From contig NZ_LQIK01000007.1 in the NCBI RefSeq assembly GCF_001499855.1, positions 99,324 to 163,323 on the forward strand: a DNA stretch of 64,000 nt. Direction: 5' to 3'. Made by a program: the position numbers and the translations under genes. The notes below the pieces were generated by a model. That model made no database searches and was not told the DNA's origin. It was given only the letters and a program-made list of their open reading frames with translations. Shown here piece after piece: positions 10,136-23,006 of this stretch; the first letter of the stretch is position 1; every line of letters begins with the position of its first letter. The stretch comes from Mycobacterium sp. GA-0227b. Its GTDB lineage: Bacteria > Actinomycetota > Actinomycetes > Mycobacteriales > Mycobacteriaceae.

Positions 10136-10492
10136 ATGACAGTTCAGGGAGAGTCGGCAACCGCCACCCACGGCGTGATCCTGACCGACGCTGCCGCCGC
10201 CAAGGCCAAGGCGTTGCTGGACCAGGAGGGCCGCGACGACCTCGCCCTGCGTATCGCCGTGCAGCCGGGCGGCTGCGCCGGCCTGCGCTACAACCTGTTC
10301 TTCGACGACCGGTCGCTCGACGGTGACCTGTCCGTGGAGTTCGGCGGCGTGAACCTGACGGTGGACCGGATGAGCGCGCCGTATGTGCAGGGTGCGACCA
10401 TCGACTTCGTCGACAGCATCGAGAAGCAGGGCTTCACGATCGACAACCCCAACGCCACGGGTTCGTGCGCCTGCGGCGACTCGTTCAACTGA
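10136..10492 (+). CDS. erpA: A-type iron-sulfur carrier (HesB/IscA/ErpA family)
   Basis: A 118-aa A-type carrier that receives and delivers Fe-S clusters to apoproteins. The three invariant cysteines are Cys47 (GGCAGLRY) and Cys111/Cys113 (GSCACGDSF). A good ribosome site AGGAG lies 5 nt before ATG. Placement beside genes for the Rieske protein and cytochromes fits a housekeeping role, but no specific client can be read. The name erpA is by family; the M. tuberculosis equivalent is Rv2204c. It converges on the next gene with a 10-bp gap. Confidence 0.9.
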   Translation: MTVQGESATATHGVILTDAAAAKAKALLDQEGRDDLALRIAVQPGGCAGLRYNLFFDDRSLDGDLSVEFGGVNLTVDRMSAPYVQGATIDFVDSIEKQGFTIDNPNATGSCACGDSFN

Positions 10493-10502
10493 CCGGACCA
10501 GA

Positions 10503-11135
10503 TCAGTACTGGCCGCCCGTGCGCGGCAGGTAGGAGCACACCAGGATCTCGTTGCCCTGCGACAGCAGCTGGGCGACGGCCTGCTGTTCGTCGGTGTCGG
10601 GCCGGTCCCGTCGTGATCCGCTGGCCGGCGTCACCCGCATGGTGAACAGCACCTGCGCCTGATTCGGCGAGGGCATCACGATCTTGTCGATCGACGTGAC
10701 CTCGGCGCTGTTGTACTGCTTGCGGAACGCATCGCCGGACAACCTGGCCAGCGCCAGATCCGAGCGCTTCTCCTTGACCGCGTCGAACAACCCGCACAGG
10801 GTGTGCCGCGCCACGGTCTCGGTGTCGCCGTTGGTCAGCGCGTCCAGATACTCCTGGATCGCGGCTTTGGCCGACGCCTCGCTCAGCGCGCTCGACTGCG
10901 GTGCATCCTCGTCGCCGCCGGCGAAGACGATTCCGGCCACCACCGCCGCGATCACCGCCACCGCCAGCACCACTGCGGCCACGATCGGCCACCGCCGCCG
11001 TTTCCGGTACTGCACCGGCGGCGGCAGAGTGCCCGGATACGCCGAGGGCATGTTCTCCGGGTACGGGAACGGTTGAGGATACGTTTGCGGGGCGGTCGGT
11101 CCAGCGCCGTATTCGGGCGGGTACGGACCGGTCAT
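10503..11135 (-). CDS. single-pass membrane protein (Rv2203 family)
   Basis: A 210-aa protein of unknown function. A Pro/Tyr-rich cytosolic N terminus (about 1-40) is followed by a KRRR stop and one long membrane segment (about 48-70, WPIVAAVVLAVAVIAAVVAG). The extracytoplasmic domain of about 140 residues holds two cysteines that could pair. The layout resembles mycobacterial DUF4878/Mce-associated-like proteins in which a helix-rich NTF2-like fold sits outside. A purine-rich ribosome site GGGGGAG lies 7 nt upstream of ATG. Confidence 0.75.
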   Translation of the reverse strand: MTGPYPPEYGAGPTAPQTYPQPFPYPENMPSAYPGTLPPPVQYRKRRRWPIVAAVVLAVAVIAAVVAGIVFAGGDEDAPQSSALSEASAKAAIQEYLDALTNGDTETVARHTLCGLFDAVKEKRSDLALARLSGDAFRKQYNSAEVTSIDKIVMPSPNQAQVLFTMRVTPASGSRRDRPDTDEQQAVAQLLSQGNEILVCSYLPRTGGQY

Positions 11136-11214
11136 CGCTTTGCTCCCCCGGGAGGTGGCCAGGAAGGTGCCTGTCTACAGTGGCTGACGGGCTTTTGTAG
11201 GCAGGTTAGCGCAC

Positions 11215-11220
11215 TAGAAT
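11215..11220 (+). promoter_or_regulatory. -10 element upstream of adenosine kinase
   Basis: TAGAAT at 11215-11220, with an inferred start of transcription near 11227. That gives a leader of about 29 nt containing the ribosome site GAAGGGG. No convincing -35 is seen. Confidence 0.4.
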
Positions 11221-11252
11221 TACCTAGGCGACTTAACAAATGAAGGGGATAG

Positions 11253-12230
<978 letters not shown>

Positions 12231-14162
12231 CTACAGCTGCACGGGATAGGTCGGCTCGCCGATCTGCGGAGTGATGCTGTGCTCGACGAAGATCGCATGC
12301 CACAGCATGAAGATCAGGACGGTCCACAGCCGGCGGCTGTGATCGCTTGTGCCGCTGCGATGTTCGTCGAGCATGGTGCGTACCGCCGCGAGGTCGATCA
12401 GGCCGCCGGCCTGTGATGAGTTGACCATCGAATAAGCCCACTCGAGCAGCTCGCCGGCCCGCAGCCAATGCCGGATCGGCACCGGGAAGCCCAGCTTCGG
12501 CCGGTTCAGCACATGCGCCGGGACGATCGGCTCGAGCGCTCGGCGCAACGCGAATTTGGTTGTCGCCCTGGTGATCTTCTGGTCATAGGGGAGTCGGGAC
12601 GCGACCGCGAAGACCTCGGGGTCCAGAAACGGCACGCGCAGTTCCAGCGAGTTCGCCATGGTCATCTTGTCGGCCTTGACGAGGATGTCGCCGCGCAGCC
12701 AGGTGAAGAGGTCGACGTGCTGCATGCGGGCGACGGGATCCCACCCCGCCGACGCGGCGTACACCGGTGCGGTCACGTCGGTGTGCGTCCATTCCTGGCG
12801 GAAGCCGGGCAGCACCGCCCGCAGCTGCGCGTCCGAGAAGCTGCGCGCGTTGCCGTAGTAGCGCTCTTCGAGCGTGAGCGAGCCGCGATGCAGCAGGCTC
12901 TTGCCACGCAGTCCCTCCGGCAGCGGCCGCGACGCCCGCCCCAGTGACCGCCGCAGCGGCCGGGGCAGATACTCGAACGGCCGCAGCGACAACGGCTCCC
13001 GGTAGATGGTGTAGCCGCCGAACAACTCGTCGGCGCCCTCGCCGGACAGCACCACCTTGACATGCTTGCGGGCCTCGCGGGCGATGAAGAACAGCGGTAC
13101 CAGCGCGGGATCGGCGACGGGTTCGTCGAGATACCAAACGATTTCGGGCAGCGCTGCGACGAATTCGGCCTGGTTGACCACCTTGGCGACGTGTCTGGCG
13201 CCGATCGCCTCGGCCGAGGCGACCGCGACGTCAACCTCGGAGAAGCCCTCACGCTCGAAACCCGTCGTGAACGTGATCAGCCGCGGGTTGTGGCGCATGG
13301 CCAGCGCGGCGATCGCAGTCGAGTCGATACCGCCGGACAGGAATGCGCCGACGGTCACGTCGGCGCGCATGTGCTTGGCGACCGAATCCTCGAGCACCGC
13401 GGTGATCTCGTCGTAGCGCTCCTGCTCGCGTCCTGCCACAAAAGGCACTGCGGCGAACCGAGGATGGAAGTAGCGCGTCACCTCGGGTTGGCCGCCCGGG
13501 CGGATGCGCGCGTAGCAGCCGGACTCCAGCCGGCGCACGCCGCGTTGCAGGGTTTCGGGCTCCGGCACGTACTGCAGCACGGTGTAGTGCTGCACGGCGC
13601 GCTCGTCGATCGACAGGTCGATGCCCAGCGTGTCGGCCAGGTCGAGCAGGCACTTCTTCTCGCTGCCGACCGCGGTGCCCCCGGCGCCACCGGCCAGGTA
13701 GAGCGGCTTGATGCCGAACGGGTCGCGGGCGCAGAACAGCTCACCGCGCTCGGAGTCCCACAGCGCGAACGCGAACATGCCGCGCAGCCGGGTCAACGCG
13801 TCGGTGCCCCAGTGGTGGTAGGCCGCGATGATTGCCTCGCCGTCACCGTCGGTGGTGAAAGTCGCGCCGTGGCGGGCCGACAACTCCTTCCGCAGTTCGA
13901 GGTAGTTGTAGATCTCTCCGTTGAACACCAGCACATAGCGGCCGGGCGCTTCCGGCGGTCCCCATCGCAGCGGCTGATGGCTGTGCGCGATGTCGATGAT
14001 CGACAGCCGGTTGAACCCCAGCACGACCCGATCGTCCGACCAGGTCCCGGGCTCGTCGGGGCCGCGGTGACGCATCAGATGCGACGCCCCGGACACCGCC
14101 TCGACCAGGCCGGGGGAGAGCTCAGCGGACGGGTCACGCAACAGGGCCAGCAGTCCGCACAC
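12231..14162 (-). CDS. asnB: asparagine synthase, glutamine-hydrolysing
   Basis: Class II glutamine amidotransferase and ATP-dependent synthetase that makes asparagine (or a related amide) from aspartate and glutamine. The N-terminal amidotransferase begins with the nucleophile Cys2 (MCGLLALL) and has MRHRGPD and FNGEIYN. The synthetase domain has the PP-loop FLSGGIDST. The protein is 643 aa. In mycobacteria the homologue has been linked to amidation of peptidoglycan precursors in lysozyme-resistance work (LtsA-type); that role is inference here. GTG at 14162 must be the start because Cys2 has to be exposed; a CATACT hexamer lies 6 nt upstream. Confidence 0.92.
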   Translation of the reverse strand: MCGLLALLRDPSAELSPGLVEAVSGASHLMRHRGPDEPGTWSDDRVVLGFNRLSIIDIAHSHQPLRWGPPEAPGRYVLVFNGEIYNYLELRKELSARHGATFTTDGDGEAIIAAYHHWGTDALTRLRGMFAFALWDSERGELFCARDPFGIKPLYLAGGAGGTAVGSEKKCLLDLADTLGIDLSIDERAVQHYTVLQYVPEPETLQRGVRRLESGCYARIRPGGQPEVTRYFHPRFAAVPFVAGREQERYDEITAVLEDSVAKHMRADVTVGAFLSGGIDSTAIAALAMRHNPRLITFTTGFEREGFSEVDVAVASAEAIGARHVAKVVNQAEFVAALPEIVWYLDEPVADPALVPLFFIAREARKHVKVVLSGEGADELFGGYTIYREPLSLRPFEYLPRPLRRSLGRASRPLPEGLRGKSLLHRGSLTLEERYYGNARSFSDAQLRAVLPGFRQEWTHTDVTAPVYAASAGWDPVARMQHVDLFTWLRGDILVKADKMTMANSLELRVPFLDPEVFAVASRLPYDQKITRATTKFALRRALEPIVPAHVLNRPKLGFPVPIRHWLRAGELLEWAYSMVNSSQAGGLIDLAAVRTMLDEHRSGTSDHSRRLWTVLIFMLWHAIFVEHSITPQIGEPTYPVQL

Positions 14163-14174
14163 GGCGCCAGTATG
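14163..14174 (-). promoter_or_regulatory. leaderless-type promoter of asnB
   Basis: On the minus strand CATACT (14169-14174) is followed by 6 nt and the GTG start. The same CATACT variant is used at ctaE and pgeF. Confidence 0.5.
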
Positions 14175-14226
14175 CCTAATCGATGAGGTGTGTTCAGACC
14201 GGCACCCGGGCGTGGTCTACGCTGCG

Positions 14227-14232
14227 TAGTAT
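14227..14232 (+). promoter_or_regulatory. -10 element upstream of ctaC
   Basis: TAGTAT at 14227-14232 predicts a start of transcription near 14239 and a leader of about 50 nt that ends in the ribosome site AGGAGG. No good -35 is visible. Confidence 0.4.
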
Positions 14233-14291
14233 TCGCTCCGGAAACTGACCGCGCCGCGGTCGCGCGTCACCGACTTCTAGGAGGCTTCAAC

Positions 14292-15338
14292 GTGACACCT
14301 CGCGGGCTGAAGGCGGTGGCGCGAACGGCGTCGCTGTCAATCGTCCTGGGTGCTACGGCGTTGCTGCTCAGCGGCTGCAGCTGGTCCGAGGTGCTGGGTC
14401 TGGGGTGGCCGAACGGCATCACCCCCGAAGCCCACCTCAACCGCGAACTATGGATCGGCTCCGTGATCGCCTCGCTGGTCGTCGGCGCGATCGTGTGGGG
14501 CCTGATCTTCTGGACTTCGGCGTTTCACCGGGCCAAGAAGACCGACACCGAGTTGCCGCGCCAGTTCGGCTACAACATGCCGCTGGAACTGGTTTTGACC
14601 GTGGTGCCGTTCCTGATCATCTCGGTGCTGTTCTACTTCACCGTGGTGGTGCAGGAGAGGATGCTGCACGAGGAACCGAACCCCGAAGTCGTCGTCGACG
14701 TCACCGCCTTCCAGTGGAACTGGAAGTTCGGCTACCAGAAGGTGAACTTCTCCGACGGCACGTTCAACTATGACGGCGCCGACCCCGAGCGGGCGGCCGC
14801 GGTGGCGTCCGGTCCCGAGGGCCTGGAGGGCGAGCACGGCGGCGAGTTCGGCGTGATTGCGGGCAAGCACCCGCAGGACCGCTCGTATCTGGCGTTCGAC
14901 AAGGTCGAGACGCTGGGGTCGTCGAACGAGATCCCGGTGCTGGTGGTGCCGTCGGGCAAGCGCATCGAGTTCCGGATCGCCTCGGCCGACGTCATCCACG
15001 GGTTCTGGGTGCCGGAGTTCCTGTTCAAGCGCGACGTGATGCCCGACCCGCGGGCGAACAACTCCGACAACACCTTCCAGATCAGCGAGATCAACCAGAC
15101 CGGCGCCTTCGTCGGGCGGTGCACGGAGATGTGCGGCACCTACCACTCGATGATGAACTTCGAGCTACGGGTCGTGGAGCCCAACGACTTCAAGGCGTAT
15201 CTGCAGCAGCGCATCGACGGCAAGACCAATGCCCAGGCGCTGCAGGCGATCAACCAGCCGCCGAAAGCCGTCACCACCCAACCGTTCGACACCCGTCGCG
15301 GTGAACTGGCGCCCCAGCAATCGCAGGCCAGCAAGTAG
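14292..15338 (+). CDS. ctaC: cytochrome c oxidase subunit II
   Basis: Subunit II of the aa3 oxidase, which takes electrons from cytochrome cc of the bcc complex. The signal sequence ends in a lipobox LLLSGC (Cys29), so the protein is predicted to be a lipoprotein. Two membrane helices (about 55-80 and 98-120) follow, then the CuA domain with ligands Cys277, Cys281, His285 and Met288 ([13 protein letters not shown]) plus the upstream His of VIHGFW. The GTG at 14292 is chosen because AGGAGG lies 8 nt upstream and the signal peptide follows at once. ctaF follows after 9 bp. Confidence 0.96.
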   Translation: MTPRGLKAVARTASLSIVLGATALLLSGCSWSEVLGLGWPNGITPEAHLNRELWIGSVIASLVVGAIVWGLIFWTSAFHRAKKTDTELPRQFGYNMPLELVLTVVPFLIISVLFYFTVVVQERMLHEEPNPEVVVDVTAFQWNWKFGYQKVNFSDGTFNYDGADPERAAAVASGPEGLEGEHGGEFGVIAGKHPQDRSYLAFDKVETLGSSNEIPVLVVPSGKRIEFRIASADVIHGFWVPEFLFKRDVMPDPRANNSDNTFQISEINQTGAFVGRCTEMCGTYHSMMNFELRVVEPNDFKAYLQQRIDGKTNAQALQAINQPPKAVTTQPFDTRRGELAPQQSQASK

Positions 15339-15347
15339 GGACATCAC

Positions 15348-15767
15348 ATGCATATCGAAGCCCGGCTGTTCGAGTTCCTGACCGCGTTCTTCATCCTCGC
15401 CGCCGTCGTCTACGCCGTGCTGACCGCAATGTTCCAGTACGGCGGCATCGAGTGGGCGGGCACCACCGCGCTGGTGCTGACCGCCGGCCTGACCCTGATC
15501 ACCGGCACCTTCTTCCGGTTCGTGGCCCGGCGCCTGGACACCCGGCCGGAGGACTACGAGGACGCCGAGATCAGCGACGGCGCCGGCGAGCTCGGCTTCT
15601 TCAGCCCGCACAGCTGGTGGCCGGTGATGATCGCGCTGTCGGCGTCGATCACCGCGGTCGGTGTCGCGCTGTGGCTGCCCTGGCTCATCGTGGCGGGCAT
15701 CTGCTTCGTGGTCACTACGGTCGCCGGCCTGGTGTTCGAGTACTACACCGGTCCCGAGAAGCACTGA
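15348..15767 (+). CDS. ctaF: cytochrome c oxidase subunit IV (actinobacterial CtaF)
   Basis: A 139-aa subunit special to the actinobacterial aa3 oxidase in the bcc-aa3 supercomplex. Four hydrophobic segments are visible, with the charged loop [15 protein letters not shown] between the second and third. It is cotranscribed with ctaC (9-bp gap). Confidence 0.95.
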   Translation: MHIEARLFEFLTAFFILAAVVYAVLTAMFQYGGIEWAGTTALVLTAGLTLITGTFFRFVARRLDTRPEDYEDAEISDGAGELGFFSPHSWWPVMIALSASITAVGVALWLPWLIVAGICFVVTTVAGLVFEYYTGPEKH

Positions 15768-15780
15768 CCGACAAGGGGCA

Positions 15781-15795
15781 GCCCGCGGTGCGGGC
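15781..15795 (+). terminator. possible hairpin after ctaC-ctaF
   Basis: GCCCGC and GCGGGC (15781-15786 and 15790-15795) pair around GGT, 14 bp after the ctaF stop. There is no T run. It may be a weak terminator or an mRNA end protector. Confidence 0.3.
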
Positions 15796-15870
15796 GGCGC
15801 AAGGTCACAATCAGACCACCACTTCACCGGTAGACCGCGCCGCGTGATCCACCCGGGTGAGGCGGTTGGG

Positions 15871-15876
15871 TAATGT
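15871..15876 (+). promoter_or_regulatory. possible -10 for mmpS3
   Basis: TAATGT lies in the 198-bp gap between ctaF and mmpS3 and would give a leader of about 80 nt. No clear -35 is seen. Confidence 0.25.
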
Positions 15877-15965
15877 TGCCGAGGCACGGTCAGCCGCCGC
15901 CGGCCGAGCCGGTGGACCTTGTTGGCGTGTCGCGCCGGTTGAGTAGTCGAGAAGGATAGGCGTAA

Positions 15966-16760
15966 ATGAGCGGGCCGAATCCCCCGGATGACGAAGGGGC
16001 GGATTTCCAGGCTAAGGAGCCGAGTCAGGAGCCGAGGCAGGAGCCGGATCAAACCGCCGGTGACCAGCCGGCTCCGGACACCAGCGAGACGGAGTTCTAC
16101 TCGCGGGCGTACTCGGCGCCGGAGTCCGAGCAGTTCACTGCGGGCCCGTACGTGCCCGCCGACGCGTCGCTGTACGACTACGACAGCTACGAACCGGGCG
16201 ACCCGGTCGACCAGCACACCCCGCCCCGGTGGCCGTGGGTCGTCGGCGTGGCGGCGATCGTCGCGGCCATCGCGCTGGTGGCGTCGGTCTCGGTACTGGT
16301 GACCCGAACCGACACCGACAATCTCGCCACACCGGAAACCTCGACCACCACCGTGGCACCGCCGGTGCAAGACGAGATCACCACCACCACACCGCCGCCT
16401 CCGCCGCCCGCACCCGCCGAGCCGCCGCCACCGCCGGCGCCGGCAACCACACAGCCGCCGTCACCGCCGCCCACGACGACCCGCGCGGGCCCGCGCCAGG
16501 TCACCTACTCGGTGACGGGAACCAAAGCACCGGGAGACATCATCACCGTGACCTACATCGACGCGTCCGGGCGCAGCCGCACCCAGCGCAACGTCTACAT
16601 CCCGTGGTCATTGACCGTGACACCCATCTCGCAGTCCGAAGTCGGGTCGGTGCAGGCGTCGAGCCTGTTCCTGGTCAGCCGGCTCAACTGTTCGATCACC
16701 ACGAGCGACGGGACGGTGCTGTCGTCGAACACCAACAACTCCGCGCAGACCAGCTGCTGA
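15966..16760 (+). CDS. mmpS3: MmpS-family membrane protein MmpS3
   Basis: A 264-aa protein with an acidic cytosolic N terminus (about 1-88), one membrane helix (about 89-112), a Thr/Pro-rich extracytoplasmic linker (about 115-178, runs of T and P) and a beta-rich MmpS domain ending in two cysteines. Other MmpS proteins work with MmpL exporters; MmpS3 has no mmpL neighbour here or in M. tuberculosis, so its partner is open. The stop overlaps the start of the next gene (TGATG). Confidence 0.92.
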   Translation: MSGPNPPDDEGADFQAKEPSQEPRQEPDQTAGDQPAPDTSETEFYSRAYSAPESEQFTAGPYVPADASLYDYDSYEPGDPVDQHTPPRWPWVVGVAAIVAAIALVASVSVLVTRTDTDNLATPETSTTTVAPPVQDEITTTTPPPPPPAPAEPPPPPAPATTQPPSPPPTTTRAGPRQVTYSVTGTKAPGDIITVTYIDASGRSRTQRNVYIPWSLTVTPISQSEVGSVQASSLFLVSRLNCSITTSDGTVLSSNTNNSAQTSC

Positions 16761-17419
16761 TGACCTACGACACCGACGCGTCGGGGCGTTCACGGTTGAG
16801 CCCGGCACTGGATCCCAGCGAACTGGACCGCACGGACCGCATCCTGCTCGGCTCCTGCGCGGCAATCTGGCTGGTCGCCCTCGGCACCGGCGTGGCCGCC
16901 ACCGTGGCGCTGGTGGACCTGGGCCGGGGGCACGCCGAGTCCCCAGGAGACGCCGGCACGCCCTGGCTGCTCTACACCGTCATCGGCATCTCGGCGGTGG
17001 TGATCATCGGGGCCGTGCCGCTGCTGCTGCGAGCGCGCCGGGAAGCCCTGGCCGAACCGCCACAGGCAGCCCGTCCAGCGTCGCCGGCCACCGAGAAGCT
17101 GAAGCCGGCGGGGGCAAGGGCGGGGCTCGAGGCCCAGTCGGCCTACGCGGCGCCCAGACCGCTGCGCAGTCTCGAAGCCTCCGAGCCAGGCTCGGCAGCC
17201 GTCGATCTGGTGTGGCTGCGCTGCGCCGTGGTGATCGCGTGCGCAATCGGTGTCGCCATGGTGGCCATCGGCGTGGCCACCTACCTGATGGCGGTGGACA
17301 GCAACGTCGCGGCGTGGGTCTTCTACGTGCTGACCGCGCTTGTCACGCTGGCCATGCCCGTGGTGCCGTGGTTCTACCTCAAAGAACTACGCGCTCTGCC
17401 GGATCAGCAGAGCGCGTAA
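16760..17419 (+). CDS. DUF2561 membrane protein (Rv2197c family)
   Basis: A 219-aa protein of unknown function with two pairs of membrane helices (about 30-52, 70-92, 153-178 and 186-205) separated by a polar loop. It is coupled to mmpS3 by a 1-nt stop/start overlap, which suggests the two products act together. The C-terminal pair of helices ends in a short basic tail. Confidence 0.82.
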   Translation: MTYDTDASGRSRLSPALDPSELDRTDRILLGSCAAIWLVALGTGVAATVALVDLGRGHAESPGDAGTPWLLYTVIGISAVVIIGAVPLLLRARREALAEPPQAARPASPATEKLKPAGARAGLEAQSAYAAPRPLRSLEASEPGSAAVDLVWLRCAVVIACAIGVAMVAIGVATYLMAVDSNVAAWVFYVLTALVTLAMPVVPWFYLKELRALPDQQSA

Positions 17420-17447
17420 GTTCTTCAAAGCGGGCGCTTTTCGGACC

Positions 17448-17476
17448 CCAACGGCCACGTCAGTGGTGGCCGTTGG
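17448..17476. terminator. 11-bp perfect hairpin at the convergent ends of the DUF2561 gene and qcrB
   Basis: CCAACGGCCAC (17448-17458) and GTGGCCGTTGG (17466-17476) form a perfect stem around a 7-nt loop. The qcrB stop codon (17460-17462) is inside the loop. A smaller hairpin (AAAGC/GCTTT, 17427-17440, followed by T) lies between this and the stop of the + strand gene. Together they probably end transcription or protect message ends in both directions. Confidence 0.5.
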
Positions 17477-19172
17477 GCGAATCCCCATCACCCGTGCCGT
17501 GTCCGTTCGGCGAGTCCCTGCGCGCCTGGTGTTCGGCCAGTGCGGTGAGCGCCTTGCGTTCGCCCGCGTGCTGCGCGGCGGTGATCGCCTCGTGTTCCTC
17601 GAGCGGATCGGCGGACAGGAAGCCTCCGGTGCCCGGAGCGCCCGCGGAGCCCAGCTTGTTCATCCGCTTGGGTAATGCCGCGCCCTGGTACTCCAACGGA
17701 ATCGGATGACCGTGCTCGTCGACCGGCCCCAGCGGCTGGTGCAGCTCGATGTAGGCACCGTGCGGCAGCCGCTTGATGATGCCGGTCTCGATGCCGTGCT
17801 CGAGCACCTCGCGGTCACTGCGCTGCAGGCCGACGGCCCACCGGTACGCGATGTAGTAGACGATCGCGGGCAGCACCACCATGCCGATTCGGCCGATCCA
17901 CGTCGTCGCGTTCAGCGAGATGTGGAACTTCAGCGCGATGATGTCGTTCATCGCGGCGAGCGTGAGCAGCATGTACAGCGAGATGGCCGCCGCGCCCAGC
18001 GCGGTGCGCACCGGGGCGTCGCGCGGACGCTGTAGCAGGTTGTGGTGTGCGGTGTCGCCGGTGAGCTTCTTCTCCAGATACGGGTAGGCGATCAGCAGTA
18101 CGAAGACCAGCCCCATGAACAGCGCCACCCAGGTGGAGGCGGGGACGGTGTAGTTGCCGATGTAGATCTCCCAAGGCGGGAAGATACGTGCCACACCTTC
18201 GGTCCACATCATGTAGAAGTCGGGCTGGCTGCCCGCCGACACCTGAGAAGGCTTGTAGGGCCCGAGATTCCACACCGGGTTGATCGTCAGCAGCCCGCCC
18301 ATCAGGCCGAGGATGCCGACGGTCATCGCGAAGAAAGCGCCGGACTTCACCGCGAACACCGGCATGACGCGCACGCCGACGACGTTGGTCTCGGTGCGAC
18401 CCGGCCCCGGGAACTGGGTGTGCTTCTGGAACCACACCAGGGCCAGGTGAAGCCCGATGAGCGCCAACATGATTCCCGGGATCAGCAGGATGTGCAGTGC
18501 GTACATCCTGGGAATCCAGAAACCGTCGGTCGAGCACTCGTAGCCCACGCCGCCGCAGGGGAAGTCGCCGCCGAACAGCGCCCAGTGCAGCCAGGTGCCG
18601 ATCACCGGCATCCCCAGCGAGATCGATGACAGCGCGGCGCGCAAGCCGATGCCCGAGAGCAGGTCGTCGGGCAGCGAGTAACCGAAGTAGCCCTCGAACA
18701 TCGCCAGGATGAGCAGCAGCGCGCCGATCACCCAGTTCGCCTCACGCGGCCTGCGGAAGGCGCCGGTGAAGAAGATGCGAGCCAGGTGAACCATGATCGC
18801 GGCCGCGAAAAGCAGTGCCGCCCAATGGTGTATCTGACGGACGAACAAGCCGCCGCGGACCTCGAAGCTGATGTCGAGCGTGGATTCATACGCCTTGGAC
18901 ATCTGCACACCGCGCAGCGGCTGGTAGACGCCGTCGTAGGTGACCTCCGCCATGGACGGGTCGAAGAACAGCGTCAGATACACGCCGGTGATCAGCAGGA
19001 CGATGAAGCTGTACAACGCGATCTCGCCCAGCAGGAACGACCAGTGGGTGGGGAACACCTTGTTTAGCTGACGCCGCACCGCCGCCGACGGGTGGTAGCG
19101 GGAATCGATGGCTTCGCCTTGCGCGGCCGCGATTTCGGCGAGTGCGGGCGGTTTCGGCAATTTTGGACTCAT
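17460..19172 (-). CDS. qcrB: cytochrome bc1 complex cytochrome b subunit
   Basis: Membrane subunit of the bcc complex that oxidises menaquinol and holds hemes bL and bH. The 570-aa sequence has the actinobacterial arrangement: a cytosolic N-terminal extension, 8-9 membrane helices with the paired histidines ([11 protein letters not shown] and the [14 protein letters not shown] region), PPWEIY near the Qo site, and a long polar C-terminal tail. It is the target of Q203-type inhibitors in mycobacteria. ATG at 19172 overlaps the qcrA stop (ATGA). Confidence 0.97.
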   Translation of the reverse strand: MSPKLPKPPALAEIAAAQGEAIDSRYHPSAAVRRQLNKVFPTHWSFLLGEIALYSFIVLLITGVYLTLFFDPSMAEVTYDGVYQPLRGVQMSKAYESTLDISFEVRGGLFVRQIHHWAALLFAAAIMVHLARIFFTGAFRRPREANWVIGALLLILAMFEGYFGYSLPDDLLSGIGLRAALSSISLGMPVIGTWLHWALFGGDFPCGGVGYECSTDGFWIPRMYALHILLIPGIMLALIGLHLALVWFQKHTQFPGPGRTETNVVGVRVMPVFAVKSGAFFAMTVGILGLMGGLLTINPVWNLGPYKPSQVSAGSQPDFYMMWTEGVARIFPPWEIYIGNYTVPASTWVALFMGLVFVLLIAYPYLEKKLTGDTAHHNLLQRPRDAPVRTALGAAAISLYMLLTLAAMNDIIALKFHISLNATTWIGRIGMVVLPAIVYYIAYRWAVGLQRSDREVLEHGIETGIIKRLPHGAYIELHQPLGPVDEHGHPIPLEYQGAALPKRMNKLGSAGAPGTGGFLSADPLEEHEAITAAQHAGERKALTALAEHQARRDSPNGHGTGDGDSPNGHH

Positions 19173-20419
19173 GCTGATTTCCGTTCCCAGAAGGCCGGCC
19201 CGACGGGTTCGATGAAGTCGCCGTTGGCGACGAGATACCCGTCCTGGTCGATGGTGATGGGCAGCTGCGCGAGGGCACGCGCAGCCGGGCCGAATATGGG
19301 TTTCGCGAAGTGCAACGCATCGAACTGCGACTGGTGGCACGGGCACAGGATGCGATAGGACTGCTGCTCGTAAAGCGAAGCGGGGCAACCCAGGTGGGAG
19401 CAGACCTTGGTGTAGGCGAACAGGTCGCCGAAGTTGAAGCTCTCCTGGCCCTTGCGCTTGACCACCCGGGGCATGTCCTGGGCCTTGATCCTGATCAGCA
19501 TGACCGGGTTGCGCACACCCATCGCGATCTCGGCGAGGTGGTGGTGCGACTCGACGGTGGTGCCGTCACCGTCGGACTCGCGCCACGGAAACACGGTCTC
19601 CATGCCGCCGGCGTCGAGGTCTTCGGGCCGCATTTTGACGAACGTGCCATTGCCGGTGGAGCGGGCCAGGTAGATCGTCTCGCCCTCGTAGCGGGGCGTC
19701 CACCCGGACGTCCACAGCACGGCCTTCTTGCCTTCGGCGGTCTGCACCACCGGTTTCCACGGGTTCTTGATCAGACCCCCCATGAACGCCACCAGGGTGC
19801 CCAGACCGAACGCGCCCAGGCCGATGCCCAGCGACAGGCCGACGAGCTTGCGGCGCTTGATCGTCGAGCTCTCCAGCGCGTCGCTCAGGTTGGCCACGAC
19901 CGTCTTGCGTTGGATCTCGGGGGAGCTGCCGTCATGGCGCTCCTGGATCGAGATCTCCTGGGGGATGAACTTCTTCTGGTACAGCACTGCGCCGATGCCG
20001 ATCGCGAGGATCGACAGCCCGAACGTCAACCCATAGAGGGGAGTGGCCAGGCTGAACAGGAACTCACCCTCGGAGCCGGACGGCTTGTACTCCCAGGGCC
20101 AGAACAGGAACACCAGCACCAGCGCCAGACCCGAGAACCCGCCCAGCAGAAGCCAGTACGACACCACGCGGGCGCTGCGCTTCTCGGCTTTGGTGCCGGC
20201 GACGGGCCACCGGTCCTCCTTGTAGACGATCTCGACGCCGTCGAGCTTGCCGCCGAGTTCGAGGAGCTCCTCACGCGACATGGCCGCCAGTTCGGCGTCG
20301 GTGGGTTGACCCGGCACGCCGGCGTGGCCGGGCGCGTCGGTGCCCTTGGGAGTGTTCGCGGTGCCGTGGTCCGGCTCTCCATCCATGCGCGATCCGCCTC
20401 CGGCTTCTCGCTCGCTCAT
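19169..20419 (-). CDS. qcrA: cytochrome bc1 complex Rieske iron-sulfur subunit
   Basis: Rieske subunit of the bcc complex, 416 aa. Three membrane helices, an actinobacterial feature, occupy about 80-215. The C-terminal Rieske domain holds the 2Fe-2S ligands CSHLGC and CPCHQSQFD. The long acidic N terminus is cytosolic. ATG at 20419 forms an ATGA overlap with the qcrC stop and is preferred over the internal Met 11 codons later. Order qcrC-qcrA-qcrB. Confidence 0.96.
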   Translation of the reverse strand: MSEREAGGGSRMDGEPDHGTANTPKGTDAPGHAGVPGQPTDAELAAMSREELLELGGKLDGVEIVYKEDRWPVAGTKAEKRSARVVSYWLLLGGFSGLALVLVFLFWPWEYKPSGSEGEFLFSLATPLYGLTFGLSILAIGIGAVLYQKKFIPQEISIQERHDGSSPEIQRKTVVANLSDALESSTIKRRKLVGLSLGIGLGAFGLGTLVAFMGGLIKNPWKPVVQTAEGKKAVLWTSGWTPRYEGETIYLARSTGNGTFVKMRPEDLDAGGMETVFPWRESDGDGTTVESHHHLAEIAMGVRNPVMLIRIKAQDMPRVVKRKGQESFNFGDLFAYTKVCSHLGCPASLYEQQSYRILCPCHQSQFDALHFAKPIFGPAARALAQLPITIDQDGYLVANGDFIEPVGPAFWERKSA

Positions 20420-21222
20420 GCTCGCGCTCCGATCCACAAGGCCGCCGCGATGACGGCCACCATGCCGATGATCCAGGCCGCCATGCCCTCCGGCGCCGGG
20501 CCGAACCCGCCGAGGCCATAGCCGCCGTAGCTCGGGGTCTCCGCGGACTCGCGGACGTAGGCGACGATGTCGCGCTTCTCGTCCGGCGACAGCTGCCGGT
20601 CGGAGAACTTCGGCATGTTCTGCGGGCCGGTCAGCATCGCCGTGTAGATCTGCGCGGGCTTGGCGTCGCCGAGGTCGGGGGCGTACTTGCCCGACGACAG
20701 GGCGCCGCCCTTGCCGGTGAAGTTGTGGCACGACGCGCAGTTCAGCCGGAACAGGTCGCCGCCGCGGGCGACGTCGTCACCGAGCAGCGACTCCTGGGCG
20801 ACGCGTCCGTTGTCGTCACGCGGGACGACCGGACCACCGCCGTTGGCCTGCACGTAGGCGCCGAGCGCGTCCGTCTGCGCCTCGTCGAACACCGGCGGCT
20901 TGTCCGGTGCCTGAGCCTCACCACGCATCGCGGGCATGCGGCCGGTGGACACCTGGAAGTAGACCGCCGCCTCGCCGACACCGATGAGGCTCGGCCCGCG
21001 ATCCTCGACGCCCTGCAGGTTCACGCCGTGGCAGGTGACGCAGGACGTGTCGAACAGCTGCTTGCCCGTGCGCAGCAGCGCCGACTGCGATTCATCGGCG
21101 ACCGCAACCTGTGGCGTCGGCGTGAGGGTGGCCGCCAGGCCACCGGCGACACCCAGCCCGAGCAGCAGCAGCACAGCACCTGACAGGCGCCGGCGCAGCC
21201 GACGGCGCGACTTGTCGGTCAT
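20416..21222 (-). CDS. qcrC: cytochrome bc1 complex diheme cytochrome c subunit
   Basis: Diheme cytochrome cc, 268 aa, which passes electrons directly to CuA of CtaC. There is an N-terminal signal anchor (about 12-35), two c-type heme motifs CVTCH and CASCH, and a C-terminal membrane helix (about 243-263). The ATG at 21222 has the ribosome site AGAAGGGG 6 nt upstream; an ATG 15 nt further upstream is a less likely alternative. It lies 35 bp after ctaE on the same strand. Confidence 0.96.
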   Translation of the reverse strand: MTDKSRRRLRRRLSGAVLLLLGLGVAGGLAATLTPTPQVAVADESQSALLRTGKQLFDTSCVTCHGVNLQGVEDRGPSLIGVGEAAVYFQVSTGRMPAMRGEAQAPDKPPVFDEAQTDALGAYVQANGGGPVVPRDDNGRVAQESLLGDDVARGGDLFRLNCASCHNFTGKGGALSSGKYAPDLGDAKPAQIYTAMLTGPQNMPKFSDRQLSPDEKRDIVAYVRESAETPSYGGYGLGGFGPAPEGMAAWIIGMVAVIAAALWIGARA

Positions 21223-21257
21223 CGAACCCCTTCTCATCGGAGACATCGGCAAGCCGA

Positions 21258-23006
<1,749 letters not shown>

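Noticed and set aside
19310..20521. A 403-codon + strand frame antisense to qcrA
   Set aside because: The Rieske protein on the other strand has both cluster-binding motifs; the antisense translation shows no domain.
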